A stretch of 64,000 nt of DNA. Source: Streptomyces megasporus. Its GTDB lineage: Bacteria; Actinomycetota; Actinomycetes; Streptomycetales; Streptomycetaceae. Numbering within the stretch: position 1 is the stretch's first letter; every line of letters begins with the position of its first letter. Of the stretch, positions 45,401-54,858 are shown piece by piece. Location: assembly GCF_000718985.1 (NCBI RefSeq), contig NZ_JODL01000016.1:1-64000 (forward strand). The letters run 5' to 3'. The notes below the pieces were generated by a model. It ran no database searches, had not been told where the DNA came from, and worked only from the letters and a program-made list of their open reading frames with translations. Both the position numbers and the translations under genes were made by a program.

Positions 45401-46996
45401 TCACCCGAAGGCCAGAACGCCCTCCTCGTTGTGCGCTTCGTTCTGTTTGAACGAGTACGCCACCACCAGGAACATGCCGTCACGCCAGTACAGATGGCAT
45501 TCGTTGACGATCACCATCTGGAACTCCTTCTCCTGAGTGTTCTCCGGCAGCCGTGTGTACGCGCTCGCCTTGCCGGTCTCGGGATCGATGGACGTGATCA
45601 GCCCGGGTGCGTCGTGTGTCACCTGCTCGTAGCCGAGCAGTTTGCCGCCCTGCATCGCCAGGGGAGCCGCCCAGCGCTCCTCCACCGGCTCGGAGAGCCA
45701 CTTCGACTTGCCGGTGGACAGATCGAAGGCGACGATCTCGGTGACGCTGTCGTCGTCGCCCTGATGGTTGTTGGTCTGTAGGTACAGCGCGTCGTTGGCC
45801 TTGTCCACGACGATGTTGCGGCAGCAGTCGGCCAGCCCGATGCCCGTGGAGTGGAACAGGTAACGCCCCTCGGGGATATTGATCTTCGACCGGACGTCGC
45901 CGTTCTCGCCGAGGACCACGATGTCGCTCATGTCGAGCGCTTCACCGGCCTTGATCCCGACCACCACCGGGTCCAGTGAGATGACCCTCTCGACGAAGGC
46001 TCCGTCGGGGGCCTTCCACTCCCATCCCTTGGAGCCGTCGGGCTTCACCGAGTGGAGAGCCACTGTCGCGCCGAAGTCGCACTCGACCTTCGCGATGAGC
46101 CGCTCGCCGCCGACATAGTCCGTGTCCCGGCACTCGGCACCGTCCTCGGCCTTCCACAGGACCTCGCCGGTGGACAGGTCGAAGCCGATGGCGTTGCCGA
46201 TCCACGCGGCGGCTGCGATGTCGCCGCTGACCGCCATCCTGGTCTCGAGGTACTCGTCCGTTCCCCGGCCCTTGGAGGGGAGGTCCTTGGTCCACAACTT
46301 CTCGCCTTGGACGAGGTCGATCGCCATGACCTTCTCGCACATCCCGCCCCACTGGATCACGGTCCTGCCGTCCGAGACGGTGGGAGCGGCCCCGCACCCG
46401 GGCCCTCGGCGTGCCAGGTCCAGTGACCAGACCTCTTTGCCGGTGTTCATGTCGTACCCGGTCACGGAGTCGAACCACGCCCGGACGATGGTGTCGCCCA
46501 CGAACCAGGTGCCACGTGCCTCCGCGGGCCCCGTCGTGCTGCCCGCCACCCGCGGTGGGTCGACTTCCCACAGCATCCCAAGCCGGTCCTTGTGCTTGCG
46601 CGCGCTCTCGTCCCGGCCGGTGTTCCCGTCACTCTTCCGGGATTCGGTGTCACCGTCACCGCCGGCCAGGAGCCAGACGCCGCCGCCGGCCATCAGCAGG
46701 ACCGCGACCACCGCGGCGACGACGGCGACGATCCTGCCCTTGCCGCCTCCCGGCCGTCCCCCGCCCCCGGTCTCGGGCATGGGCTGCGTCGGTCGCCGGT
46801 CGTAAGGCGGTTGACCATGGGCGGGCGGTTGGCCATAGACGGGTGGTTGACCGTGGACGGGCGGTTGGCCGTACGGCGGGTAGCCGTAGGACGGCGGCGA
46901 CCCCTGCGGCGGATAACCGTAGGACGGCGGCGGCTCCTGCGGCGGACCGAAACCGCCCGAGGGCGGCTGGTTCGGCGGCGGAGGCGGCTGCGACAT
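45401..46996 (-). CDS. Membrane-anchored PQQ-like beta-propeller protein (copy 1)
   Basis: A 531-aa protein in three parts. A Pro/Gly/Tyr/Gln-rich cytoplasmic N-terminus ([17 protein letters not shown], then repeats such as GQPPVYGQ) is followed by one membrane helix ([22 protein letters not shown], near residues 88-110). The extracytoplasmic region is a PQQ-type beta-propeller with repeated [23 protein letters not shown] blades. Four or more cysteines occur (GCGAAP, GGMCEKV, DCCRN, ECHL). Such propellers are often structural or sensing domains; no enzymatic residues are evident. ATG 46996 has GAGGGG seven bases upstream. It has a close paralogue immediately upstream at 47218-49101. Confidence 0.87.
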   Translation of the reverse strand: MSQPPPPPNQPPSGGFGPPQEPPPSYGYPPQGSPPSYGYPPYGQPPVHGQPPVYGQPPAHGQPPYDRRPTQPMPETGGGGRPGGGKGRIVAVVAAVVAVLLMAGGGVWLLAGGDGDTESRKSDGNTGRDESARKHKDRLGMLWEVDPPRVAGSTTGPAEARGTWFVGDTIVRAWFDSVTGYDMNTGKEVWSLDLARRGPGCGAAPTVSDGRTVIQWGGMCEKVMAIDLVQGEKLWTKDLPSKGRGTDEYLETRMAVSGDIAAAAWIGNAIGFDLSTGEVLWKAEDGAECRDTDYVGGERLIAKVECDFGATVALHSVKPDGSKGWEWKAPDGAFVERVISLDPVVVGIKAGEALDMSDIVVLGENGDVRSKINIPEGRYLFHSTGIGLADCCRNIVVDKANDALYLQTNNHQGDDDSVTEIVAFDLSTGKSKWLSEPVEERWAAPLAMQGGKLLGYEQVTHDAPGLITSIDPETGKASAYTRLPENTQEKEFQMVIVNECHLYWRDGMFLVVAYSFKQNEAHNEEGVLAFG

Positions 46997-47166
46997 GGGT
47001 TCCCCTCACTCACGCGCGGACCGGCCGTCCATACCTCATCGGGCACCGGCCCGTCGCTGCTCGGCTGTTCTCGTACGCGGACACCGGGCGATCGGAGCGG
47101 GTCCTTCTCCGCCACCGGCTCCCGTGTGGGCGGCCGTCGGCCCGGGCGTCCGAAGACGCGAGCGAG

Positions 47167-47202
47167 CGACCCCGCCCCCGTCTCTCACGGGGTGCGGGGT
47201 CG
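47167..47202 (-). terminator. Hairpin after the second beta-propeller gene
   Basis: Stem of 9 + 6 bp with one bulge (47167-47181 with 47187-47202) and a 5-base loop, just past the stop at 47218 on the minus strand. Confidence 0.6.
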
Positions 47203-47217
47203 TTCGGTGTCACGGTG

Positions 47218-49101
47218 TCACTTGAACACCAGGACGCTTCCCTTGTTGAGGCTGGTGTCCTGGTAGAAGTCGGTGACCACCAGGACGAGCCCGCCCTCGT
47301 TCCAGAAGGGGCGGGCCTGGCCGACGAAGACCATGTCCCGCTCGGCCTGGCGACTGTCCTCCGGCAGTCGCGTGTACGGGGTCGCCTTGCCGGTCTTGGG
47401 GTCGATGCTCGTGATCAGGCCCGCCTTGTCGTACGTCGCCTGCTCGTAACCGAGCAGCTTGCCGTCCTCGATCGCCAGCGGGCTCGTCCGGCCCTCCCTG
47501 GTCGGCTCGGAGAGCCACTTCGACTTGCCGGTGGTCAGGTCGAACGCGGCGATCTCGTTGACCGTGCCACCGTCGCCCTGGTGCGTGTCGGTCTGCAGGT
47601 AGAGGGCGTTGTTCGCCTTGTCCACGACGACGTTGTGGCAGTCGGACAGCTTGATGCCCTCGCAGGCGAAGTGGTAGCGGTCCTTGGGGATGCCGATCTT
47701 CGCCTTGAGCTTCCCCTTGTCGTCCAGGAGCATGATGTCGGTGATGTCGAGGCCGCCACCGGCCACCACGCCGACCACCACGGGATCGACCGAGAAGACC
47801 CGCTTGATCTCGACGCCCTTGGGGGCCTTCCACTCCCAGCCCTTGTCCCCGCCGTTCTCGACGGACTGGAGGGTGTGCTCCTCGCCGAAGCCGCACTCGA
47901 CGTGTGCGAGGAGCTGCTCGCCGCCGGCGTAGCCGGCGTCCCGGCACTCGGCGCCCCGCTCCATCTCCCACAGCTTCTTGCCGTCGGCCAGGTTGTAGCC
48001 GACGGCGTTGCCCGTCCACGACACGGCGGCCGTGTCACCACTGACCGCCATCTCGGTGAAGCTGAACTCGGACGGTCCGTAGTCCTTGCTGGGGAGGTCC
48101 TTCTCCCACAGTTTCTTGCCCGCGGCGAGGTCGATCCCCATGACCTTCTCGCACTTGCGGCCCCACTGCACCACGGTCCTGTTCTCCGCGGCGGTGGGCG
48201 CGGCCGAGCACTTGGCGCCGCGGGCCATGTCGATGGACCAGGCCTCCTTGCCGGTGTCCATCTCGTACGCGGTGACGGAGTCGACCAGGGCCCTGACGAC
48301 GGTGTCGCCCACGAACCAGGTGCCGGGCAGCTCGTGGATCCTGTCCTCGCCCTTGGAGATGTCCGGAGGGTCGAGCTTCCAGGCCACCTCGAGTTCGCTC
48401 TTCTGGTTTCTCTTGCCCTCGGAGCCCCCGTTCGTGCCGCCCTCGCTGGAGCCCTTGGTGTCGTCCTTGGCCCGGGTGTCGTCGTCACCGCCGGCCAGGA
48501 GCCAGACGCCGCCACCGGCTATCAGCAGGACCGCGGCCACCGCGGCGACGATGGCGACGATCCTGCCCTTGCCGCCTCCCGGCCGTCCCCCGGCCTCGGG
48601 CATGGGCTGCGTCGGGTACTGCCCGTAGGCCGGTGGCTGCCCGTACGGCGGCTGACCGTAGACGGGCGGTTGGCCGTAGGGGGGCTGTCCGTACGCGGGC
48701 GGCTGACCGTACGCGGGCGGCTGACCGTACGGCGGCTGCCCCTGCTGCGGATAGCCGTAGGACGGCGGGACCTGCGGGGGCTGCGGCGGCTGCGCCCCCG
48801 CGGCGAGCGTGGGCTGCTGGTGCGGGTAGCCGTATCCCGGCGGAGGCGCCTGCGGGGGCTGCTCGGGCTGCTGCGGCGGCGCGGCGGGCGGCGGGGTCTT
48901 GCTCAGCGGGTCCTGCCGGTCCTGCTGCGGCTGCTGCCCGTCGGACCGCGGTTGCTGCTGCGGCTGTTGCTCCGACTGCTGCTCCGACGACTCCGGCGGC
49001 TCCGACGGCTGCTGCGGCCGGCCGTGCGAGGACGACGGTTCCTGCGGTGCGCCGAAACCGCCCGAGGGCGGTTGGTTGGGTGGCGGAGGCGGCTGCGACA
49101 T
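47218..49101 (-). CDS. Membrane-anchored PQQ-like beta-propeller protein (copy 2)
   Basis: A 627-aa paralogue of the protein at 45401-46996. It has the same start ([20 protein letters not shown]), a longer cytoplasmic tail with Gln/Pro/Gly/Tyr repeats ([13 protein letters not shown] type), a membrane helix ([22 protein letters not shown]), and a propeller with matching blades ([24 protein letters not shown]). The cysteine pattern is similar. ATG 49101 has GAGG six bases upstream. The two genes arose by tandem duplication and are separated by a hairpin, so each probably has its own transcript. The proline-rich segments may bind SH3-like or other partners, or may only be flexible (inference). 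Confidence 0.87.
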   Translation of the reverse strand: MSQPPPPPNQPPSGGFGAPQEPSSSHGRPQQPSEPPESSEQQSEQQPQQQPRSDGQQPQQDRQDPLSKTPPPAAPPQQPEQPPQAPPPGYGYPHQQPTLAAGAQPPQPPQVPPSYGYPQQGQPPYGQPPAYGQPPAYGQPPYGQPPVYGQPPYGQPPAYGQYPTQPMPEAGGRPGGGKGRIVAIVAAVAAVLLIAGGGVWLLAGGDDDTRAKDDTKGSSEGGTNGGSEGKRNQKSELEVAWKLDPPDISKGEDRIHELPGTWFVGDTVVRALVDSVTAYEMDTGKEAWSIDMARGAKCSAAPTAAENRTVVQWGRKCEKVMGIDLAAGKKLWEKDLPSKDYGPSEFSFTEMAVSGDTAAVSWTGNAVGYNLADGKKLWEMERGAECRDAGYAGGEQLLAHVECGFGEEHTLQSVENGGDKGWEWKAPKGVEIKRVFSVDPVVVGVVAGGGLDITDIMLLDDKGKLKAKIGIPKDRYHFACEGIKLSDCHNVVVDKANNALYLQTDTHQGDGGTVNEIAAFDLTTGKSKWLSEPTREGRTSPLAIEDGKLLGYEQATYDKAGLITSIDPKTGKATPYTRLPEDSRQAERDMVFVGQARPFWNEGGLVLVVTDFYQDTSLNKGSVLVFK

Positions 49102-49355
49102 GGGTTTCCTCATTCACGCGCGGACCGGCTGCCCTGCTTTTCAGCCCCCCGTAGGGCAGAGCGCATCGGACACTGGCCCGCCACTTCTCGACTTTTCTCG
49201 ACGTGTTGGACACCGACGATGGGAACGAAGCTCTTTCTATCACCGGACACCGACAGGCCCGGGGCCGGTTCCCGTCCGGTCGGTGAGGTGAGACCGGCCC
49301 GCGACCGCGCCGTTACCCGCGTCGAAGCTCCCCGAAGCCGAGCGCGCGACCGCCG

Positions 49356-51185
49356 TCACCCCTCCTCGGCCAGCTCCAGCCAGCGCGTTTCCAACTCGTC
49401 CCGCTCCCCCGCCAGCTCCCGCAGTTCGGCGTCCAGCCCCGCGATCCTCTCGAAGTCGGTGGCGTGCTCGGCCATCTCGGCGTGCAGTGCCGCCTCCCGC
49501 TCCCCGATCCGCTCCAGCCTGCGCTCGATGCGCTGCAGTTCCTTCTGGGCGGCCCGGGAGAGGCCCGTGGACCGGCCGGCGGGCCGGTCCGGCTCGGCGG
49601 GCGCGCCGGTCGTCCTCGCGGCCGGGACCTTGGGGGCGGTGGTGGTCTGCCGTAGCTGTTCGCGGCGCTCCAGGTACTCGTCCAGTCCGCGCGGCAGCAT
49701 CCGCAGTGTGCCGTCGCCCAGCAGCGCGTACACCGTGTCGGTGGTCCGCTCGATGAAGTAGCGGTCGTGGGAGATGACGACCAGGGAGCCCGGCCAGCCG
49801 TCGAGCAGGTCCTCCAACTGGGTCAGCGTCTCGATGTCCAGGTCGTTGGTCGGCTCGTCCAGGAACAGGACGTTCGGCTCGTCCATCAGCAGCCGCAGGA
49901 GCTGGAGCCGCCGCCGCTCGCCGCCGGAGAGGTCGCCGACGGGCGTCCACTGCTTCTCCTTGCCGAAGCCGAACCGCTCGCACAACTGCGAAGCGCTCAT
50001 CTCGCGGCCCTTGCCCAGGTCGACGCGGGCGCGGACCTGCTCCACGGCCTCCAGCACGCGCCAGGTGGGATCGAGCTCGGCGACCTCCTGGGAGAGGTAC
50101 GCCAGCCGTACCGTCCTGCCGACCTTGATCCGGCCGCTCGCGGGCTGTTCCTCTCCGGCGCTGTCGGCCGCCGCCGCCAGCGCCCGCAGCAGCGAGGTCT
50201 TGCCCGCGCCGTTGACGCCGACCAGGCCGATCCGGTCGCCGGGGCCGAGTTGCCAGGTCAGGTGCTTGAGCAGCACCTTGGGTCCGGCCTGGATCGTCAC
50301 GTCCTCCAGGTCGAGGACGGTCTTGCCCAGCCGGGAGCCCGCGAACCTCATCAGCTCGGCGCTGTCGCGCGGCGGCGGCACGTCGGCGATCAGCGCGTTG
50401 GCCGCCTCGACGCGGAAGCGGGGCTTGCTGGTGCGGGCGGGCGCGCCGCGCCGCAGCCAGGCCAGCTCCTTGCGGACCAGGTTCTGCCGCTTGGTCTCCT
50501 CGGTGGCGGCGATGCGTTCGCGTTCGGCGCGGGCGAAGACGTAGTCGCTGTAGCCGCCCTCGTACTCGTGCACCGTGCCACGCTGCACGTCCCACATCCG
50601 GGTGCACACCTGGTCCAGGAACCAGCGGTCGTGGGTGACGCAGACCAGCGCCGAGCGGCGGGAGCGCAGGTGTCCGGCCAGCCAGGCGATGCCCTCGACG
50701 TCGAGGTGGTTGGTGGGCTCGTCCAGGACGATCAGGTCCTGTTCGGCGATGAGCAGTTTGGCCAGCGCGATGCGCCGCCGCTCGCCGCCGGAGAGCGGGC
50801 CGATGACGGTGTCCAGCCCCTGCGGGAAGCCGGGGAGGTCCAGTCCGCCGAAGAGTCCGGTGAGGATGTCGCGGACGCGGGCGTCCCCGGCCCACTCGTG
50901 GTCGGCCATGTCGCCGATGACCTCGTGACGGACGGTGGCGGCCGGGTCGAGCGAGTCGTGCTGGGTGAGCACCCCCAGCCGCAGTCCGCCCACGTGGGTG
51001 ACCCGCCCGGTGTCGGCGGGCTCCAGCCGGGACAGGATGCGGACGAGAGTGGTCTTGCCGTCGCCGTTGCGCCCGACGACGCCGATCCGGTCTCCCTCGC
51101 CGACGCCGAGGGAGACGCCGTCGAGCAGCGCACGCGTGCCGTACACCTTGCCGACGGCTTCCAGATTGACGAGGTTCGTGGCCAT
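49356..51185 (-). CDS. ABC-F family ATPase (Uup-like)
   Basis: A 609-aa protein with two ATPase domains and no membrane region. Walker A motifs are GVVGRNGDGKTT and GLVGVNGAGKTS; both have the LSGGERRR signature and Walker B (VLDEPTNHLD, FLDEPTNDLD). The linker between them carries RKELAWLRRGAPARTSKPRFR. The C-terminal ~70 residues are a coiled coil (LQRIERRLERIGEREAALHAEM). ABC-F proteins act on the ribosome or, in Uup, on DNA-repair outcomes; this is the Uup subgroup by architecture. ATG 51185 begins MATNLVNLE. Confidence 0.94.
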   Translation of the reverse strand: MATNLVNLEAVGKVYGTRALLDGVSLGVGEGDRIGVVGRNGDGKTTLVRILSRLEPADTGRVTHVGGLRLGVLTQHDSLDPAATVRHEVIGDMADHEWAGDARVRDILTGLFGGLDLPGFPQGLDTVIGPLSGGERRRIALAKLLIAEQDLIVLDEPTNHLDVEGIAWLAGHLRSRRSALVCVTHDRWFLDQVCTRMWDVQRGTVHEYEGGYSDYVFARAERERIAATEETKRQNLVRKELAWLRRGAPARTSKPRFRVEAANALIADVPPPRDSAELMRFAGSRLGKTVLDLEDVTIQAGPKVLLKHLTWQLGPGDRIGLVGVNGAGKTSLLRALAAAADSAGEEQPASGRIKVGRTVRLAYLSQEVAELDPTWRVLEAVEQVRARVDLGKGREMSASQLCERFGFGKEKQWTPVGDLSGGERRRLQLLRLLMDEPNVLFLDEPTNDLDIETLTQLEDLLDGWPGSLVVISHDRYFIERTTDTVYALLGDGTLRMLPRGLDEYLERREQLRQTTTAPKVPAARTTGAPAEPDRPAGRSTGLSRAAQKELQRIERRLERIGEREAALHAEMAEHATDFERIAGLDAELRELAGERDELETRWLELAEEG

Positions 51186-51345
51186 GGAGCTCCCGCTGCC
51201 CGGCGCGCCGGGCTGGTGTGGTTCGAGTGTGCTGGTCGACCTCTCAGCCTAGTCGCCGTCCCGCCGGGCCCGGCCCGTCCGCCCCGTGGGGCCCCCGCGT
51301 CCGGGGCGGACACGGGGTCCCCACGGGGTCCTTCCCGCAGGGACC

Positions 51346-51987
51346 TCAGTACGACCGGCCGTGCCGGGCGGGAGCCGAGCGCGGTGTGGGCCGGTTGAGG
51401 CCGAACAGCGAACCGGTGGCGCTCGTCAGCTCCGCGGCGCACTCCGCCGACGTGTCGTCCGGGACGCCCATGCGGCGCAGGGCGCCGGAGAACACGTCCT
51501 CCAGCAGCGCCAGTCGCCAGTTCAGTTCGGCGGGGCCGACCTGGCCGCGGGGGCGGCTCGCCAGGACGGTCAGCACGTCCTGGGCGTTGGTCTGGAGGTC
51601 GTTCAAGGTCTGCCAGCCGTTGGGCAGACGGACGGCGGGCCGTCCCGGCTGCTCGGCCGGCGCGCCGAGTGTCAGGGGGAGCTGGGTGGGAATCGTGGAG
51701 TACCAGTCGACCAGCGCGCCGTTCAGATCGGCTCGGAGGCCGTCGAGGAGGGACAGCAGCACGGCCGCGCCCATGGGCGGGCTGACGGGCTCGATCCGGG
51801 GAGGGGCGTTGTCCGACGCGGGCGGCCCGGCGGCTCCGTCCGCCCCCAGGAACGAGCGGATGACGACCGAGACCTCCTCCTGCCTCGGCGGGGCGGATTG
51901 CCGGGCGGGCACCAGGAGCGCCCTCACGGGCGCGACACCGTGGGCAGCCTGCTCGGCAGCCGCCTGGCACGCGTAGTCAGTGGGCAC
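51346..51987 (-). CDS. Unknown protein of 213 aa
   Basis: I do not recognise the family. The chain has helical segments (SLLDGLRADLNGALVDWYSTIP, and WRLALLEDVFSGALRRMG), no clear signal peptide or membrane helix, and two cysteines (YACQ, AECAA). The GTG at 51987 is preceded by GGAGGGGG at about 10 bases. Codon bias matches neighbouring genes. It lies 160 bases upstream of the ABC-F gene on the same strand and could be co-transcribed. It may be cytoplasmic and helical; function is open. Confidence 0.6.
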   Translation of the reverse strand: MPTDYACQAAAEQAAHGVAPVRALLVPARQSAPPRQEEVSVVIRSFLGADGAAGPPASDNAPPRIEPVSPPMGAAVLLSLLDGLRADLNGALVDWYSTIPTQLPLTLGAPAEQPGRPAVRLPNGWQTLNDLQTNAQDVLTVLASRPRGQVGPAELNWRLALLEDVFSGALRRMGVPDDTSAECAAELTSATGSLFGLNRPTPRSAPARHGRSY

Positions 51988-52573
51988 GGAACGGTCCCCC
52001 TCCTTCCGAAGCCGCCTGGTTCCGCGGCATCGGCCTTACGTTTCGGAGCCGTACCGTATCGCTCCGCGACGGCTTCGGGGAGATGTTCGTCACGGAGAGT
52101 TCGCAGGTCACGACTCCTACACGACTCCTGCCGAATTCGATCCCCACGGAGCCGGAGAACGTCCGTTTCCGTTCTCGGGCGGGCACGGGCCGCGCTCCCG
52201 CCACAGGCCGTCACCGACCCTTCTCCCAGGCGCGCCCACGCCTCGGTCGCGCCGTGCCCGCCACCGCCACGTGGATCAGCGCCCGCCACGTTCCCGGGTG
52301 TGACAGCGCCCCCGCGGTCCCCCGGACGAGCATGGCGATTCCGACCGCTTGTTCCCGCCGGCCTTCGTCGGTTCCTTCGGTTCTTTCGGTGGACACCGCG
52401 CCTCCCGTCCGGTCGGAGGCGCCCGGGGTCGTTTCGGGAGTGCGCCCGAGTTCCGCGCGGCCTTGGAAGCGGGCGGCACCGGGTTCGGGCGCGGTCGACC
52501 GGCTCGGGGCTGATACGCGGACGGCCCGCGCGAGACGGTTTCGCGTGGGCCGTCCGGGTGGGCGGAGGGTGGG
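51988..52573. other. Gene-free stretch between the unknown gene and the PBP gene
   Basis: No credible gene among the short frames seen on either strand. It holds the PBP terminator at 52518-52556 and must hold the promoter of the unknown gene. A GGATC/GGAGC-rich stretch around 52050-52150 has no clear motif. Confidence 0.4.
52518..52556 (-). terminator. Terminator of the PBP gene
   Basis: A 16-bp stem with one G-U wobble (52518-52533 with 52541-52556) and a 7-base loop, 18 bases past the stop on the minus strand. Confidence 0.8.
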
Positions 52574-54223
52574 TCAGCCGGCGGAGTTCAGGACGGCGCG
52601 GACGATCGGGCCCGCGTTCTTGCCGCCGTGGCCGGAGGCCGGCACGACCGCCGCGGCGGCCATGTCGTTGCGGTAACCGGTGAACCAGGCGTTGGGCTTC
52701 TCCTGACCGTCCACCTCGGCCGAGCCCGTCTTCGCGCCGAAGTCGCCGGTCGTGCCGGCCATCGCCTCGGCGGCCGTGCCGCTGGTGGCGGTCAGCCGCA
52801 TCAGGTCGCGCAGTTCCTGGGAGATCGGTGCCGGGAGGGTGCGCGGGGCCCGGGCCAGGCTGCGGCCGTCCACCTCGGGGGAGACGATGTACGGCTGCTT
52901 GAAGACACCGCTCTTCACCGTCGCCGACACCGAGGCCATGATCAGCGGGTTCGCCCGGACTCCGCCCTGTCCGATCAGCGAGGCGGCCATCTGGGCGTCG
53001 GACTGGACGGGCACCGAGCCGTCGAAGGTGGCCGTGCCCACCTGCCAGTTCAGCCCGATGCCGAAGACGTCGCGGGCCTGCCGGGTGAGGTCGTCGTCCT
53101 TCAACTTCCCGGCCTGGCTGATGAAGGCGGTGTTGCAGGAGGCGGCGAAGGACTGCGCGAAGGTTCCGCCCTTGATCTCGAACTTGTCCAGGTTCTGGAA
53201 CCGCCAGCCGCCGTGGGTGAAGTACTTCGGGCAGGGGTGTTGCGCGGAGGCGGACGCCAGGCCCTTCTCGGCGAGCATCGACGCGGTCACGATCTTGAAC
53301 GTGGAGCCGGGGGCGAGGGAGCCCTTGAGAGCGGTGTCGAAGCCGCCCGCCGGGGTGTTGGCGACGGCCAGGATCTCGCCGGTGCTGACCTTGAGCGCCA
53401 CGACCGACGCCTTGGTCTTGCCCGAGACGGCCTGGACCGCGGCCTTCTGCACCGTGGCGTCCAGGGTGGTCCTCAGCTCACCCGGGGTGCCCTCGCTGAA
53501 CTCCTTGAGCGTCTTGACCTCCTTGCCCTTGGCGTCGACGATCCGGGCCTCGACGCCGGGCTTTCCGTCGGTCTTGTCGCCGTACCGCTTGCGCAGGTCG
53601 GCCAGGACGCCGGCCAGCTCGGGGTGTTCCTCGGCGGTCAGCTCGGTGCCGTTGCGGTCCAGGGCCTTGACGGGCGGGGTGTCGGCCTCGGCGGTCTCCA
53701 GCGTCTGGCCTTCCTTCAGGGCGGGGTGCAGGACGGAGGGCTCCCAGTCGACGACGGCCTTGCCCGTCCGGGTGTCCCTCACGACCTTCAGCTCCGACTC
53801 GTAGCTCCAGTCGGCGAGTTGTTCCTCGTCGTACTCCACCCGCGCCCGCACCGTGAACGGGACCTCGGCGTCCTTGGGGGCGCCCCGCTCGAAGCGGGCC
53901 TGCGTCACCCGGGCGTCCTTGCGGAAACCGGTCAGCGCCTCGGCGGCCCCGCTCTCGTCGTCCGTCAGCGCGGCGGCCTCCTCGATCTTCCCGGCCTGCC
54001 AGGCGTCGAGGAATTCCTCGGCTGTCGTTCGGACCTCCTCGGCCGACGGTGGGCCGGTCTCGATCGCCGCGTTCGCCGATCCCTCGGCGACGGTCACGTC
54101 CCGTCCACCGCTGTCGGAGGACGTGCCGCCGTCGCCGATCAGGGTGTACGCCCCGAATCCGGCGGCTCCGACCATCACGGTGAAGACCGCTCCGATCACC
54201 GCCACCTTCTGCCCGTCGCGCAT
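52574..54223 (-). CDS. Penicillin-binding transpeptidase with NTF2-like MecA_N domain
   Basis: A 549-aa membrane-anchored protein. After an N-terminal helix (VIGAVFTVMVGAAGFGAYTL) comes an NTF2-like MecA_N domain (~residues 60-165, TAEEFLDAWQAGKIEEAAAL), a PBP dimer-like linker, and a transpeptidase domain with all three active-site motifs: SxxK in PGSTFKIV, SxN in SCNTAF, and KTG in GAKTGSAEV. It crosslinks peptidoglycan outside the membrane. MecA_N-containing class B PBPs are numerous in Streptomyces and some tolerate beta-lactams. ATG 54223. Monocistronic. Confidence 0.94.
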   Translation of the reverse strand: MRDGQKVAVIGAVFTVMVGAAGFGAYTLIGDGGTSSDSGGRDVTVAEGSANAAIETGPPSAEEVRTTAEEFLDAWQAGKIEEAAALTDDESGAAEALTGFRKDARVTQARFERGAPKDAEVPFTVRARVEYDEEQLADWSYESELKVVRDTRTGKAVVDWEPSVLHPALKEGQTLETAEADTPPVKALDRNGTELTAEEHPELAGVLADLRKRYGDKTDGKPGVEARIVDAKGKEVKTLKEFSEGTPGELRTTLDATVQKAAVQAVSGKTKASVVALKVSTGEILAVANTPAGGFDTALKGSLAPGSTFKIVTASMLAEKGLASASAQHPCPKYFTHGGWRFQNLDKFEIKGGTFAQSFAASCNTAFISQAGKLKDDDLTRQARDVFGIGLNWQVGTATFDGSVPVQSDAQMAASLIGQGGVRANPLIMASVSATVKSGVFKQPYIVSPEVDGRSLARAPRTLPAPISQELRDLMRLTATSGTAAEAMAGTTGDFGAKTGSAEVDGQEKPNAWFTGYRNDMAAAAVVPASGHGGKNAGPIVRAVLNSAG

Positions 54224-54780
54224 GCGTGTCCGAACCTCCGCCCCTGCCTCGGCCCGTCGCCGCCGAGGATCCGTGCGAGGAACCCTAGAGCACTCGAGTG
54301 ACAGGAGTCAGGTCCAGGTGCCCGCCACGGGGTCACCCGGGTGTCTCGGGGCCGAACGGGTGGAAAAGCGGCCGGGGCGCCGCCGCCGGTACCCGGTCTC
54401 CGTGCGTCGGCGGCGGCGGGAAAACGGGATTACCGACTTTCCGTACACCACGAGAATGATTGGTCATTTCTTCGGAAGAAAGGAACTCGAAGAAGCCGGC
54501 CACGCCGGTGGTCACCCGGATGACGCATCCGGAATTCACTCATACGGCAGCACGACCGTCGCTCCGGGCGCTCGTTGTCACAGCGATGCGGAAGGCCGAT
54601 CCTCCTCCCGGCAATAACCGTGCGGGCCCGCGCCACATCCAGTGGCACGGGCCCGCTGGTGTTCGGCGGAGGAGTATTCGGACGGCGCGCGGCAACGCCT
54701 ACCGTGTGCTCGGCGAACACGCCCTAGCATTGCACAGCACAAGCCCGTGAAGCGGCTTCGTACATTGGAGGTAAACACCC
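54224..54780. other. Gene-free stretch upstream of the NNIDC array
   Basis: Holds, in order, a CACTCGAGTG palindrome near 54293-54302 (possibly part of the PBP promoter), a perfect 7-bp inverted repeat TTTCTTC-G-GAAGAAA at 54467-54481, a GTCACCCGGATG box at 54521-54532 that recurs before the second copy, a GC-rich hairpin at 54622-54656, and the repeated leader from 54688. No gene is visible. Confidence 0.55.
54622..54656 (+). terminator. GC-rich hairpin before the first NNIDC leader
   Basis: A 15-bp stem with one mismatch (54622-54636 with 54642-54656) and a 5-base loop. It may be a terminator or attenuator; no gene ends just before it. Confidence 0.4.
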
Positions 54781-54798
54781 ATGAATCTGAAGCGCACC
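54688..54798 (+). repeat. 111-base leader repeat, copy A
   Basis: Identical at 110 of 111 positions to 55594-55704. It contains a TAGCAT (54725-54730) that may be a -10 box, an inverted repeat CGTGT...ACACG, a strong RBS GGAGGT eight bases before ATG, and the first six codons (MNLKRT). Confidence 0.85.
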
Positions 54799-54858
54799 AA
54801 CAACATCGACTGCTCGCACAACGAGAAGAAGAAGTTCTCGGCGTTCCTCGGCCGATAG
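54781..54858 (+). CDS. 25-residue peptide with NNIDC motif (copy A)
   Basis: A tiny frame with a very good RBS (GGAGGT, eight bases). It reads MNLKRTNNIDCSHNEKKK and ends SAFLGR. The NNIDCS-x-N-x-K core matches the mature protein at 56234-56632, but the signal peptide and first-cysteine segment between MNLKRT and NNIDCS are missing, as in copy B. It is followed by a perfect 14-bp terminator hairpin, so the unit has a full promoter-RBS-ORF-terminator form. It may be a working small peptide, a leader, or a remnant of a larger gene; sequence alone does not decide. Confidence 0.5.
   Translation: MNLKRTNNIDCSHNEKKKFSAFLGR

Noticed and set aside
45401..49101. The two beta-propeller genes as one gene broken by duplication error
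   Set aside because: Both are full length with separate RBS, helix and terminators.
52211..52396. Small minus-strand frame in the 586-base gap
   Set aside because: No RBS, no motif and poor codon pattern.
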